A stretch of 64,000 bases of DNA, taken from contig NZ_QRHC01000009.1 of assembly GCF_003415655.1 (NCBI RefSeq), positions 144,323 through 208,322 of the forward strand. The letters run 5' to 3'. The translations under genes and the position numbers were made by a program. Shown piece after piece: positions 55,913 through 64,000 of the stretch (its first letter is position 1; each line of letters begins with the position of its first letter). Origin of the DNA: Vibrio maerlii (GTDB lineage: Bacteria > Pseudomonadota > Gammaproteobacteria > Enterobacterales > Vibrionaceae). Below the pieces are notes generated by a model. The model was not told the origin of the DNA, ran no database searches, and was given only the letters and a program-made list of their open reading frames with translations.

Positions 55913-57052
55913 ATGAGCAATGCTTTCTCAACGCAGTGGAAGATTTTCATTAATGACCGATGGTTAATCATCTGTTTAACCATCATGCCTATTCTGTTGG
56001 CCGTCATCATTGGATCTATCTTTTCTGCTGGTACGGCACGAGATCTGCCGATAGGTGTGGTTGATTTATCACACAGCGCTATGAGTCGAACACTTTCACA
56101 ATCACTTGATGCCTCTGCGACACTCAAAGTATCGCAGTCATACTCCAGTTTGCATGATGCAAAAAACGCCATGATTGAGAGTCACATTTATGGGGTGGTC
56201 GTTATCCCTAAACATCTGGATCGAGATGTTTACCTAGGGCAAACGCCTCAGATTGACGTGTTCTACAATAGCCAGTTCATTTTAGTCGGTAAGCTATTAA
56301 ACTCTGCCATTCAGCAGACTATAGGCACTATGAGCGCACAGATTGGTGTCGCAAAAGAGCTAACTTCCGGGGATACGGCTTTAGATGGAGCGAAAGGGCA
56401 AGCTGTCGTGGTTCAAACGCAGATCAGCCCCCTATTCAACCAAACCACTAACTACGCCCAGTTCTTAGTGTCCGCTATCGTTCCGGCGCTATGGCAAGTC
56501 TTTATTGTGGTCGGCACCATTCTCATCCTTAATGCGAACCTGAAACAGTCAAACCTCAATCAATGGATTGGTACTGCACCTCTAACTTCCATAAGCAAAA
56601 CGTTAAGCCCTTATATACCGATATTTATGACCATGGGTATTGGATTCTTGATTTGGTTCTACCATGTTGAGCAGTGGCTATTCAGCGGGGACTATTTGAT
56701 AGTTTTACTTGCTCAACTACTCACAACACTGGCATGTATGATCATGGGAAGCCTGTTTTTCTTCCTTACATTAGACCCTGCACGAGCAATGAGTTTTGCC
56801 GGCGCTTTTACCGCACCAAGTTTTGCCTTTATGGGTATCACCTTTCCGACTTCAGATATGGGAATGCTCGCACAGACTTGGCGAAGTCTACTCCCAATCA
56901 GTCATTATATTGAGGTACAGGTTTCCCAATCAAGTTACGGCGTCACCATGTGGCAATCTATTTTGAGCTTAGCTCCGATGTGTTTATATCTCACTGTGCT
57001 CATTCCCATCGTGCTGCTGATTAAAAAGCACAAAGGTAAGGCAGCAATATGA
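55913..57052 (+). CDS. ABC-2 type permease, YhhJ-like (first)
   Basis: 379 residues from the ATG at 55913. One N-terminal helix (residues 17-38), a large periplasmic domain with LPIGVVDLSHSAMSRTLSQSLDAS and GVVVIPKHLDRDVYLGQTPQIDVFYNSQF, then about five C-terminal helices. This is the ABC-2 exporter layout. It overlaps the next permease gene by 4 nt. No ATPase gene occurs in the operon. Confidence 0.85.
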   Translation: MSNAFSTQWKIFINDRWLIICLTIMPILLAVIIGSIFSAGTARDLPIGVVDLSHSAMSRTLSQSLDASATLKVSQSYSSLHDAKNAMIESHIYGVVVIPKHLDRDVYLGQTPQIDVFYNSQFILVGKLLNSAIQQTIGTMSAQIGVAKELTSGDTALDGAKGQAVVVQTQISPLFNQTTNYAQFLVSAIVPALWQVFIVVGTILILNANLKQSNLNQWIGTAPLTSISKTLSPYIPIFMTMGIGFLIWFYHVEQWLFSGDYLIVLLAQLLTTLACMIMGSLFFFLTLDPARAMSFAGAFTAPSFAFMGITFPTSDMGMLAQTWRSLLPISHYIEVQVSQSSYGVTMWQSILSLAPMCLYLTVLIPIVLLIKKHKGKAAI

Positions 57053-58227
57053 AGAACTTCCGTTTAATCGACTTATTGTGGCTTGAACTAAAATCGCTGG
57101 TGACGAACCCTGTGATAAATCTCACTATGTTTGGTGGTGTCGTGTTTTACTCGTTTCTTTACCCGTTGCCTTATGCACAACAAGTGGTTCAAGAACTACC
57201 GATTGCGGTAGTGAACCAAGATAACAGCCAAGTCAGCTACAAGCTTGAAAGAATGCTAGATGCCACCTCTCAGGTCAAAGTCATTCACAGAGTAAGCAAC
57301 ATAAAAGAAGCAGAGCAACTAGTCCTCGCACAAGAGGCTGGTGGGTTTGTTGTCATCCCACAAGATTTTTATAAGGATCTTCTTTTAGGAAAAAGCCCAA
57401 CCCTTTCATACGCTGGTGATGCGTCTTACTTCCTTGTCTATGGTGGCATCGTAGAAGGTTTAGCGACCGCAAGCGGTACATTAGCAGCTGAAGTAAAAAT
57501 TTCTCGACTTGTACTGGATGGTACCCCTCTTGGAAGTGCTAAGGAGCAATACACAGCAATAAAAGCCAATATGAAGCCAACCTTTAACCCAAGAATGGGC
57601 TATGTTGATTATGTGGTGCCTGCAGTGTTCGTCCTCATACTGCAACAAACACTGGTCATGGCCGCTGGTTTAATGAATGCGACACAGAAATCACTGCCAC
57701 AGAGTACAAAATACTACTGGCTCAAGCTCTCCCCCCTGCAGAACATGACATTGAGATGCTCAGTACTGGGTGCACTCTACTATTTATTGGCCCTGTATTA
57801 CTTTGGTTTCAGCTTTAGTTTTTATGGAATAGCAACGCTTGCCAATCACGTAGAAGTGATCGCATTACTGCTCCCATTTTTACTCGCCTCAACCTGCTTA
57901 GGCATTACGTTAGGAAACTGGTTGCCTCGTCGAGAGTTAGTCACGGTCGTTGTATTATTAAGCTCAATGCCGCTCATTTTCACCGCTGGTTTTATCTGGC
58001 CAACAGAAATGATTCCTCAACCAATCAATCAATTAGCTGCTCTATTTCCTAGCACACCGGCAATCAAAGGGTTCTTGGCGATTAATCAAATGAGCGCTGA
58101 ATGGGGCCAAATCTCAACTCATTATTATCAACTTTGGTTGCAAACTTTAGGTTGGGCGATTGTAGCTTGGGTATCGTATAGGTTTGTGCAGCCTCACAAA
58201 ACAGGCAAACAACAGGTTATTGATTAA
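57049..58227 (+). CDS. ABC-2 type permease, YhhJ-like (second)
   Basis: 392 residues, same layout as the previous gene: N-terminal helix, periplasmic domain (LPIAVVNQDNSQVSYKLERMLDAT; GGFVVIPQDFYKDLLLGKSPTLSYAGDASYF) and five or six C-terminal helices. It is a diverged paralogue and probably its heterodimer partner. The substrate is unknown. Confidence 0.85.
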   Translation: MKNFRLIDLLWLELKSLVTNPVINLTMFGGVVFYSFLYPLPYAQQVVQELPIAVVNQDNSQVSYKLERMLDATSQVKVIHRVSNIKEAEQLVLAQEAGGFVVIPQDFYKDLLLGKSPTLSYAGDASYFLVYGGIVEGLATASGTLAAEVKISRLVLDGTPLGSAKEQYTAIKANMKPTFNPRMGYVDYVVPAVFVLILQQTLVMAAGLMNATQKSLPQSTKYYWLKLSPLQNMTLRCSVLGALYYLLALYYFGFSFSFYGIATLANHVEVIALLLPFLLASTCLGITLGNWLPRRELVTVVVLLSSMPLIFTAGFIWPTEMIPQPINQLAALFPSTPAIKGFLAINQMSAEWGQISTHYYQLWLQTLGWAIVAWVSYRFVQPHKTGKQQVID

Positions 58228-58367
58228 CATTTGTTACAACTCTTATGCTTAATTTTGGTATGAATACTTTATAATTTAGGTAATTGACTAATTTAATGGG
58301 CTTGATTTTAAAGACTTCAGGCCTCATAAATATACATATAACAATTACGATCCTAATGAGGAAGATT

Positions 58368-59030
58368 ATGAACGGTCCTATGGTTTCACGCAGTTCAACT
58401 CATGAGAGTGTACTGCAAACAAACAAAGTCCTGCGTAACACATACGCCCTACTATCAATGACACTATTGTGGTCAGCCGTTGTAGCTGGCTTCTCAATGG
58501 CAATGAACCTACCTCGTCCAGGTTTGATCATTATGCTTGTTGGTTTCTACGGCCTACTGTTCCTAACAGAAAAGAACCGTAACAACAGCATGGGTCTGGT
58601 ATTTACGTTCCTATTTACTGGTTTCTTAGGTTACACCATCGGTCCAATCCTAAACATGTACGTTGGTGCAGGTATGGGCGATGTGGTACTAACAGCTCTT
58701 GGCGGTACAGCTCTAGCATTCTTAGGTGCGTCTGCTTACGCGCTAACAACTAAGCGTGACCTATCATTCCTAAACGGTATGCTAATGGCAGGTTTCGTTG
58801 TGCTTCTTGTTGGTATGGTTGCTAACATCTTCCTACAGATGCCAATGCTTTACCTAGCGATGAGTGCGATGTTCATCCTGTTCTCAACAGGTGTTATCCT
58901 GCTTACAACGCAATCGATCATTCGTGGTGGTGAAACTAACTACATCTCAGCAACTGTGAGCCTGTACGTTTCTATCTACAACATTTTCATCAGCCTACTG
59001 AGCATCCTAGGTGTGATGAACGACGACTAA
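58368..59030 (+). CDS. Bax inhibitor-1 family membrane protein, YccA-like
   Basis: 220 residues from the ATG at 58368, preceded by GAGGAAG; upstream in-frame starts lack a ribosome site. Seven hydrophobic helices are seen from residue 27 on, as in BI-1/YccA. E. coli YccA interacts with the FtsH protease. The gene is monocistronic and ends in a strong terminator. Confidence 0.9.
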   Translation: MNGPMVSRSSTHESVLQTNKVLRNTYALLSMTLLWSAVVAGFSMAMNLPRPGLIIMLVGFYGLLFLTEKNRNNSMGLVFTFLFTGFLGYTIGPILNMYVGAGMGDVVLTALGGTALAFLGASAYALTTKRDLSFLNGMLMAGFVVLLVGMVANIFLQMPMLYLAMSAMFILFSTGVILLTTQSIIRGGETNYISATVSLYVSIYNIFISLLSILGVMNDD

Positions 59031-59048
59031 TTCGTCAATCAAACGTTT

Positions 59049-59079
59049 AAAAGCCCGAATCCTTGATTCGGGCTTTTTT
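59049..59079 (+). terminator. Terminator after the BI-1 gene
   Basis: Arms AAAAGCCCGAAT (59049-59060) and ATTCGGGCTTTT (59066-59077), 5-nt loop, then T. Confidence 0.93.
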
Positions 59080-59148
59080 GTTTATTCGTCTCAAGTTAAG
59101 CTATTAACGCATCCAAAAATCAATTACCTCAAAGAATCAGAGATCACT

Positions 59149-59478
59149 ATGTTCGAATTCAACGGCAAACAAATCGAAACCGACGCACAGGGTTACCTCA
59201 TTAATCACACCGACTGGGAAGAAGGTATGATCACTATCCTAGCGGAAGAAGAAGGTATTGAGCTAACAGACGATCATCTGGAAATTGTTCGTTTTGTGCG
59301 TAAGTTCTACGAAGAATTCAATACCTCTCCTGCTGTTCGCATGTTGGTTAAAGCGGTTGAGAAAGAGCATGGACCAGACAAGGGTAACAGCAAATATCTC
59401 TTCAAGTTATTCAAGAAAGGACCAGCAAAGCAGGCAACGAAGCTAGCAGGTCTACCAAAGCCAGCTAAGTGCTTATAA
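59149..59478 (+). CDS. tusE: Sulfurtransferase TusE (DsrC family)
   Basis: 109 residues. DsrC-fold protein that accepts sulfur from TusBCD and passes it to MnmA for 2-thiouridine in t[49 protein letters not shown] is typical. The C-terminal penultimate Cys (KPAKCL) is the sulfur-carrying residue. Confidence 0.95.
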   Translation: MFEFNGKQIETDAQGYLINHTDWEEGMITILAEEEGIELTDDHLEIVRFVRKFYEEFNTSPAVRMLVKAVEKEHGPDKGNSKYLFKLFKKGPAKQATKLAGLPKPAKCL

Positions 59479-59524
59479 GCAGATACCCTTCCTTCCAAGG
59501 AAATATACTTTGCTATTGCGGGGC

Positions 59525-59800
59525 CTAGAGTATTTCAAAGCCTCGCCAACTACCCTGCTCAACTACTTCATAATTCATTGACGTGACACTCGCCGTCCTA
59601 GGTCCTTCTTTTAGCCAATTGGTTAAGGCATCAACAGCTTCATCATTACCTTGAGCAATCACTTCAACACTGCCATCGTTCAGGTTCATAGCGTACCCAC
59701 TTAACCCAAGCTTCAAACCCTCATGACAAGTGTGATAGCGAAAACCGACACCTTGAACCATTCCTGTAACAACGATTTTGTGACATTTCATGTTGTTCAC
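59525..59800 (-). CDS. acyP: Acylphosphatase
   Basis: 91 residues. [14 protein letters not shown] carries the catalytic Arg, and [17 protein letters not shown] the catalytic Asn, of acylphosphatases, which hydrolyse acyl phosphates. Convergent with tusE and divergent from rlmI, as in enterobacteria. Confidence 0.95.
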   Translation of the reverse strand: MNNMKCHKIVVTGMVQGVGFRYHTCHEGLKLGLSGYAMNLNDGSVEVIAQGNDEAVDALTNWLKEGPRTASVTSMNYEVVEQGSWRGFEIL

Positions 59801-59948
59801 TCCTTGAAAACAATATTCTTCACATCGGTAAATAATAGACCATTCGCTGATGGAGCAATGTTTCTTAACTCACGGTATGGTTAACCATTGCAATTGGTGA
59901 ATCGATACAAGACAATACCCGCCCTCTAAAAGAACATAGGCACTTCCC

Positions 59949-61142
59949 ATGACTGCAGCTATTCATCTCGTAAAAGGCAGAGAAAAATCTCTCTTCAGAC
60001 AACACCCTTGGATCTTCTCACGTGGTATTGCAAAAACCACTGGCGAGCCTTCACTGGGTGAAACAGTAGATGTTTTTGCACATAACGGGAAGTGGCTAGC
60101 AAAAGCGGCATACTCTCCTAACTCACAGATTCGTGCCCGTGTTTGGTCTTTTAAAAAAGAAGAAATTGACCTGAACTTCTTCATTAAACGCATTCAAGAT
60201 GCTCTGCTTCTACGCGAAGATGTTATCGAGCGTGATGGTTTGACTGGCTTTCGCTTAATTGCTGCAGAATCTGACGGTTTACCTGGTATCACTATAGACA
60301 AATACCAAAACTATCTGGTGTGTCAGCTGTTAAGTGCAGGTGCTGAAATCAACAAACAACTGCTTGTTAAAGCCCTGCTACACGTTTTCCCTGATCACAA
60401 CATTTACGAGCGTTCAGATGTTGCGGTTCGTAAGAAGGAAGGCCTAGAAGAGACAACTGGTGTACTACACGGTGAAGAGCCACCAAAATCCGTAGTGATT
60501 GAAGAGAACGGTGTGAAGATCAGTGTTGATATCGTTGGTGGTCATAAAACAGGTTTTTACCTAGACCAGCGTGATAGTCGCCAACAAGCAATGAAGTACG
60601 TGAAAGACAAAGAGGTCTTGAACTGCTTCTCTTACACTGGCGGCTTTGGCCTTTACTCTCTAAAAGGTGGAGCAAAGCGCGTCATTAATGCAGACGTTTC
60701 TCAGCCAGCGCTAGATACAGCGAAGTTCAATGCGGAACTTAACGAGTTTGATATCTCGAAGAAGCGTGCAGTATTCCTGAATGCAGATGTGTTCAAACTG
60801 CTACGCGAATACCGAGATCAAGGCACCAAATTTGACGTGGTCATCATGGACCCACCTAAGTTCGTTTCAAGCAAAAACAACTTAACGTCAGGTGCCAACG
60901 GATACAAAGATATCAACATGCTAGCCATGCAAATTTTAAAACCAGGCGGTACGCTTCTTACCTACTCTTGCTCTGGTTTAATGAGTGGCGAGCTGTTCCA
61001 AAAAGTCATCGCAGATGCCGCAGTAGATTCTGGTCGCCAAGTGAAGTTTGTGGAACGCTTCGAACAAGCAGCCGATCACCCAACGGACTCTGCATACCCT
61101 GAAGGCTTCTACCTGAAAGGTTTTGCTTGTAAGGTTCTGTAA
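59949..61142 (+). CDS. rlmI: 23S rRNA (cytosine-C5)-methyltransferase RlmI
   Basis: 397 residues. N-terminal PUA domain ([25 protein letters not shown]), then a Rossmann methyltransferase with [41 protein letters not shown] and TYSCSGLMS, where the Cys is catalytic. RlmI methylates C1962 of 23S rRNA. Confidence 0.95.
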   Translation: MTAAIHLVKGREKSLFRQHPWIFSRGIAKTTGEPSLGETVDVFAHNGKWLAKAAYSPNSQIRARVWSFKKEEIDLNFFIKRIQDALLLREDVIERDGLTGFRLIAAESDGLPGITIDKYQNYLVCQLLSAGAEINKQLLVKALLHVFPDHNIYERSDVAVRKKEGLEETTGVLHGEEPPKSVVIEENGVKISVDIVGGHKTGFYLDQRDSRQQAMKYVKDKEVLNCFSYTGGFGLYSLKGGAKRVINADVSQPALDTAKFNAELNEFDISKKRAVFLNADVFKLLREYRDQGTKFDVVIMDPPKFVSSKNNLTSGANGYKDINMLAMQILKPGGTLLTYSCSGLMSGELFQKVIADAAVDSGRQVKFVERFEQAADHPTDSAYPEGFYLKGFACKVL

Positions 61143-61162
61143 TTTAAAGCTCGAAGACATAA

Positions 61163-61190
61163 AAGAAGACCACCTCGCGGTGGTCTTCCT
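61163..61190. terminator. Terminator between rlmI and the adhesin gene
   Basis: Arms GAAGACCACC (61165-61174) and GGTGGTCTTC (61179-61188), 4-nt loop. It lies at the convergent ends of both genes. Confidence 0.85.
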
Positions 61191-61215
61191 ATATTAGCTT
61201 TTTCAAGTCTAACTA

Positions 61216-64000
61216 CTAGTCTGATGAGGGTGTGTAGTTCAAATTGTCAAAGATCGCTTGAGTAATATCCGACGCCGCTGCACCTTCAAAATTAACAACT
61301 AGAGTTTGATTATCTTTCACTAACGTAAGTTCTGTGTCTCCAGTGTTGTTATCTTCAATCACAGAAATGCTAACATCGTCGTTGACACCTGCTGTACCGC
61401 CGTTCTCAAGACCACTTAAAAGAGTCCCAAGTTCTTCAGTCGTTTGATCGGCAAGAATATCCGCAATGTCTAATTGGTCACCCTCTGACAAATCAAAGTC
61501 TGTCACTCGATCACCAACAACCGAGTCATCCATCTCTTCCCAACGGAAGATATCAGCGCCTTCCCCACCAGTGAGAATATCGTCTCCTAATCCACCGACT
61601 AGTATGTCATTACCTCCTTGACCAAATATGATGTCATTCCCTTCACCACCATAGATCTCATCGTTGCTACCTCGAGTATCTCCTTCAACATTAAGAATCT
61701 CATAATTCTCTTGGATGAAGTTATAGACATCATCGTCTGTAGCAGTACTAACATTTTTGAGTGTCAAGAAATCATAGACAGCTGATATACCTGCACCATC
61801 ATCAAGGTCTGATGGTTTAACAGGATTGCCCGCCGTTTCTGGTGTACCATCATTCCACGGTAAATTGTCACTATTGACCGAGTCGCCAAATAGAATGTCA
61901 TTACCTAAACCACCTACTAGCAAGTCCATACCGACATCATCAAGAACATTGGTGGTGCTCCCCCCTTGGAGAGCTGCCTCAAGTTGCTCAGGTGTAGTAA
62001 CATTCTCGACTTCCCCGGCGACTGCCAAAACGGGATAAGTAGCAATGATATTCTGCAAGTTGACTGACGCACGTCGCCCTGCATTAGCGTCAATCCCAAC
62101 TTTTAGATAATAAGAACCTGCACTTAACGAGTCTATCTCCACGCTTCCATTCCGGCTTCCATTGTTAGGTATCGAATCCCCTCCAGACTCAACAAGGTCG
62201 TCATTTTCATCGTAGATTTCCCAATAGAACGAACCATCATCAAATCGATAATCGAAGTTGAGTGCCCCGTCGTCTGTTAAGGTAATTGAATCACTCGTCC
62301 ACTCTGAGTCGAGTGAGTTATTTCTCTCTGACCCCGAACCTTGGTCCTCATCTCTGATAACCAATTGATCATCATCATTGATGAAAACTGTACCATTTGG
62401 GTCCGATCCAGTGTCTTGACCACTAATCCCGTTTTCAAAATCTATTAACGTTGCCGTGGTATCTAGTCCAGGAACAGGTCCCAATTGAACTTCACTCGAG
62501 TTATCAAAGAACTTAAGGATGTCGGTACTAATATCATTACCTATGCCGATAGCCTGAACCTCAGACTTCGTTGACAGCGATTCAAACTCATCTAGTGCAT
62601 TGATAAGTGCCTGTTCATCATTTCCCGATACGTTAGGTTTACCATCAGTTAGGAAGTAGGTTAGATTCTCAGAACCATCATCGGGTAAGCTATCAAACCA
62701 AGAGTTCGCATCAGCTAGGCCCGCAGCGTAGTCCGTATATCCAGAGGCATTAAGCTGTGTATCTATTTGTTCCAAAAGGTCATCATAGCTGTCTTGATCA
62801 TTCGTGATATCCATTGCGTTAAAGCTAAGATCAACCTCTGAATCAAATAAAATCAGTTTAACGTTGATGGTACCGTCGTGATTCTGGAACGATGCAACTA
62901 GGTTCTTCAACGCCTCCTCTACAACCTCGATCCGACTTTTACCAGTATTACCCATTTCATCGTCCATACTACCCGAGGTGTCGATGATAAGAGCGATGTT
63001 GTAGTTTTTTCCTGGCTCAATATTTGTTACATACCCACCAGTATCACCTATTAAAATATCGTTACCTGCCGCCCCTTCAAGACCGGGATCGATATTGCTG
63101 TCATTTGAATCGATGATCAATCTTGGCTCGTTATCAAGGATATCAACACTCGCTGTTTTAGCTTGCTCATTGACTTCTGCATTTGCTCCAGCGACATTAT
63201 CAATAGTAACAATTAGATCTTCTGTATTTTCCACCAGTGAATCATCAATAGTCGTTATATCGAGAAGAACTGAGGGTTGACCCGACGGAATAACAACACT
63301 ACTCACTTTGGTATAATCGCTACCATCATCAGCTATTCCGCTGTAGGTGAAGTTTACGACAATTGGTGAATCAGCGATTTGATCAACACTGACTGTGAAA
63401 AGTGCCGGCTGCCCTTCCACAACGTCAGGTTGGTTTGAGACGATGCTCACCACTGGTGCACTTTGCGCATCAAGGATGGTCGCGGTCGCGGAGTTCGGCT
63501 CACTTGCCGAAGCCACGGTGCCACTGTCTGGTGTTACGCCCACTGAAAAGTCTTCGGGACCTTCATACACGTTATCAGGCGAGGTCACCACTCGAAGCGC
63601 AACCGACGTCTCCTCAACGGGAATTGGGATCACGCCATCCACTGGCACGGCTTGCCAGATACCCTCATCGTCGAGGTACTCAAACGCATCGATATCATCA
63701 CTGTCGGTATCGATGTCCGTTAAGGCCACTTTAGCGAACACCTCTACAGCAGCGGCGGCGCTGGTCTTAACGGTAAACCCAACCGTATCGCCTTCATTGA
63801 CGTCGCCACCGCCTTCAATCCACACCTCTGGGCGGTCATCATCAGGATCATCACCCGGACCATCACCATCATCAAAGATGGTAGCGGTCGCGGAGTTCGG
63901 CTCACTTGCCGAAGCCACGGTGCCACTGTCTGGTGTTACGCCCACTGAAAAGTCTTCGGGACCTTCATACACGTTATCAGGCGAGGTCACCACTCGAAGC
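61216..64000 (-). CDS. C-terminal part of a large RTX adhesin (type I secreted), 5' end outside window
   Basis: About 928 residues are visible; the frame is open at the right edge. From N to C (numbering from the edge): two Calx-beta-like repeats (1-39 and 135-173 are identical), a further Calx-beta-like domain (175-290), a VWA domain whose MIDAS DTSGSMDDE lies near 335, an inserted beta-rich segment (about 515-648), GGLGNDILFGD near 690, and RTX repeats (GGEGNDIIFGQGGNDILVGG, 780-816). The end (VTDFDLSEGDQLDIADIL and after) is the VCA0849-type type I secretion signal. Such proteins are surface or biofilm adhesins needing Ca2+ for folding. No type I secretion genes are in the window. Confidence 0.9.
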   Translation of the reverse strand, partial: LRVVTSPDNVYEGPEDFSVGVTPDSGTVASASEPNSATATIFDDGDGPGDDPDDDRPEVWIEGGGDVNEGDTVGFTVKTSAAAAVEVFAKVALTDIDTDSDDIDAFEYLDDEGIWQAVPVDGVIPIPVEETSVALRVVTSPDNVYEGPEDFSVGVTPDSGTVASASEPNSATATILDAQSAPVVSIVSNQPDVVEGQPALFTVSVDQIADSPIVVNFTYSGIADDGSDYTKVSSVVIPSGQPSVLLDITTIDDSLVENTEDLIVTIDNVAGANAEVNEQAKTASVDILDNEPRLIIDSNDSNIDPGLEGAAGNDILIGDTGGYVTNIEPGKNYNIALIIDTSGSMDDEMGNTGKSRIEVVEEALKNLVASFQNHDGTINVKLILFDSEVDLSFNAMDITNDQDSYDDLLEQIDTQLNASGYTDYAAGLADANSWFDSLPDDGSENLTYFLTDGKPNVSGNDEQALINALDEFESLSTKSEVQAIGIGNDISTDILKFFDNSSEVQLGPVPGLDTTATLIDFENGISGQDTGSDPNGTVFINDDDQLVIRDEDQGSGSERNNSLDSEWTSDSITLTDDGALNFDYRFDDGSFYWEIYDENDDLVESGGDSIPNNGSRNGSVEIDSLSAGSYYLKVGIDANAGRRASVNLQNIIATYPVLAVAGEVENVTTPEQLEAALQGGSTTNVLDDVGMDLLVGGLGNDILFGDSVNSDNLPWNDGTPETAGNPVKPSDLDDGAGISAVYDFLTLKNVSTATDDDVYNFIQENYEILNVEGDTRGSNDEIYGGEGNDIIFGQGGNDILVGGLGDDILTGGEGADIFRWEEMDDSVVGDRVTDFDLSEGDQLDIADILADQTTEELGTLLSGLENGGTAGVNDDVSISVIEDNNTGDTELTLVKDNQTLVVNFEGAAASDITQAIFDNLNYTPSSD
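63482..64000 (-). repeat. 134-codon tandem repeat in the adhesin gene
   Basis: Bases 63482-63598 and 63884-64000 are identical over at least 117 nt at a 402-nt (134-codon) period. The match ends at the window edge, so more copies probably follow. They encode SPDNVYEGPEDFSVGVTPDS and the residues after it. Perfect DNA identity implies recent duplication or gene conversion. Confidence 0.9.

Noticed and set aside
63402..63734. Plus-strand 110-codon frame inside the adhesin gene
   Set aside because: Shadow of the repeated minus-strand coding sequence; composition is Pro/Arg/His-rich with no domain.

Overview
The window looks like a piece of the main chromosome of a Vibrio (Vibrionaceae, Gammaproteobacteria). 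The evidence is the protein content (GDH2-type glutamate dehydrogenase, DUF2835 protein, PepN, LetAB, VF530-type protein, VCA0849-type RTX adhesin C-terminus), moderate GC, and E. coli-like local order around prc, letA, letB and rsmF. The species cannot be named from sequence alone.

Layout. 0-10.6 kb: minus-strand housekeeping genes (zapC, pyrD, gdhB, DUF2835, pepN, a secreted protein). 10.7-12.5 kb: a damaged junction where a prc gene lacking its 5' half meets an ABC exporter gene lacking its 5' half, head to head; proQ and yebR, expected here, are absent. 12.5-22.4 kb: letA-letB lipid-transport pair, rsmF, a possible small RNA, cvfB, two poorly known proteins, and aroH-type DAHP synthase. 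22.6-26.9 kb: a solo IS30-like helix-turn-helix protein, four copies of a 12-nt motif, and a CRP-type promoter driving a five-gene operon (VOC protein, DhaK-like, DhaL-like, LsrF-like aldolase, DUF1097 membrane protein). This is the best candidate for an undescribed pathway: phosphorylation of a small keto-compound followed by LsrF-type cleavage.

26.9-34.1 kb: three cobalamin nucleotide-loop genes (ribazole-phosphate phosphatase, threonine-phosphate decarboxylase, CbiB), then a molybdenum hydroxylase cluster (MocA-like, XdhC, IorB-like, IorA-like). 34.2-39.0 kb: a zinc-limitation region. Two near-identical Zur-type palindromes flank it; one precedes DUF1826 and aspartoacylase genes, the other precedes zur, a second dihydroorotase and a CobW GTPase. 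39.3-42.0 kb: GalB-like PIG-L protein, small membrane protein, RpiB-fold isomerase and KduD-type dehydrogenase, suggesting uronate or sugar-acid catabolism. 42.2-49.2 kb: yajQ, siroheme dehydrogenase, the aapJQMP amino-acid importer, a VF530-type protein and a small membrane protein.

49.4-53.1 kb: the oxidative pentose phosphate operon zwf-pgl-gnd. 53.5-58.2 kb: a TolC/HlyD/two-permease export operon with no ATPase gene. 58.4-61.1 kb: BI-1 family protein, tusE, acyP, rlmI. 61.2-64.0 kb: the C-terminal part of a large type I secreted adhesin (Calx-beta-like repeats, VWA domain, RTX repeats) that runs off the right edge.
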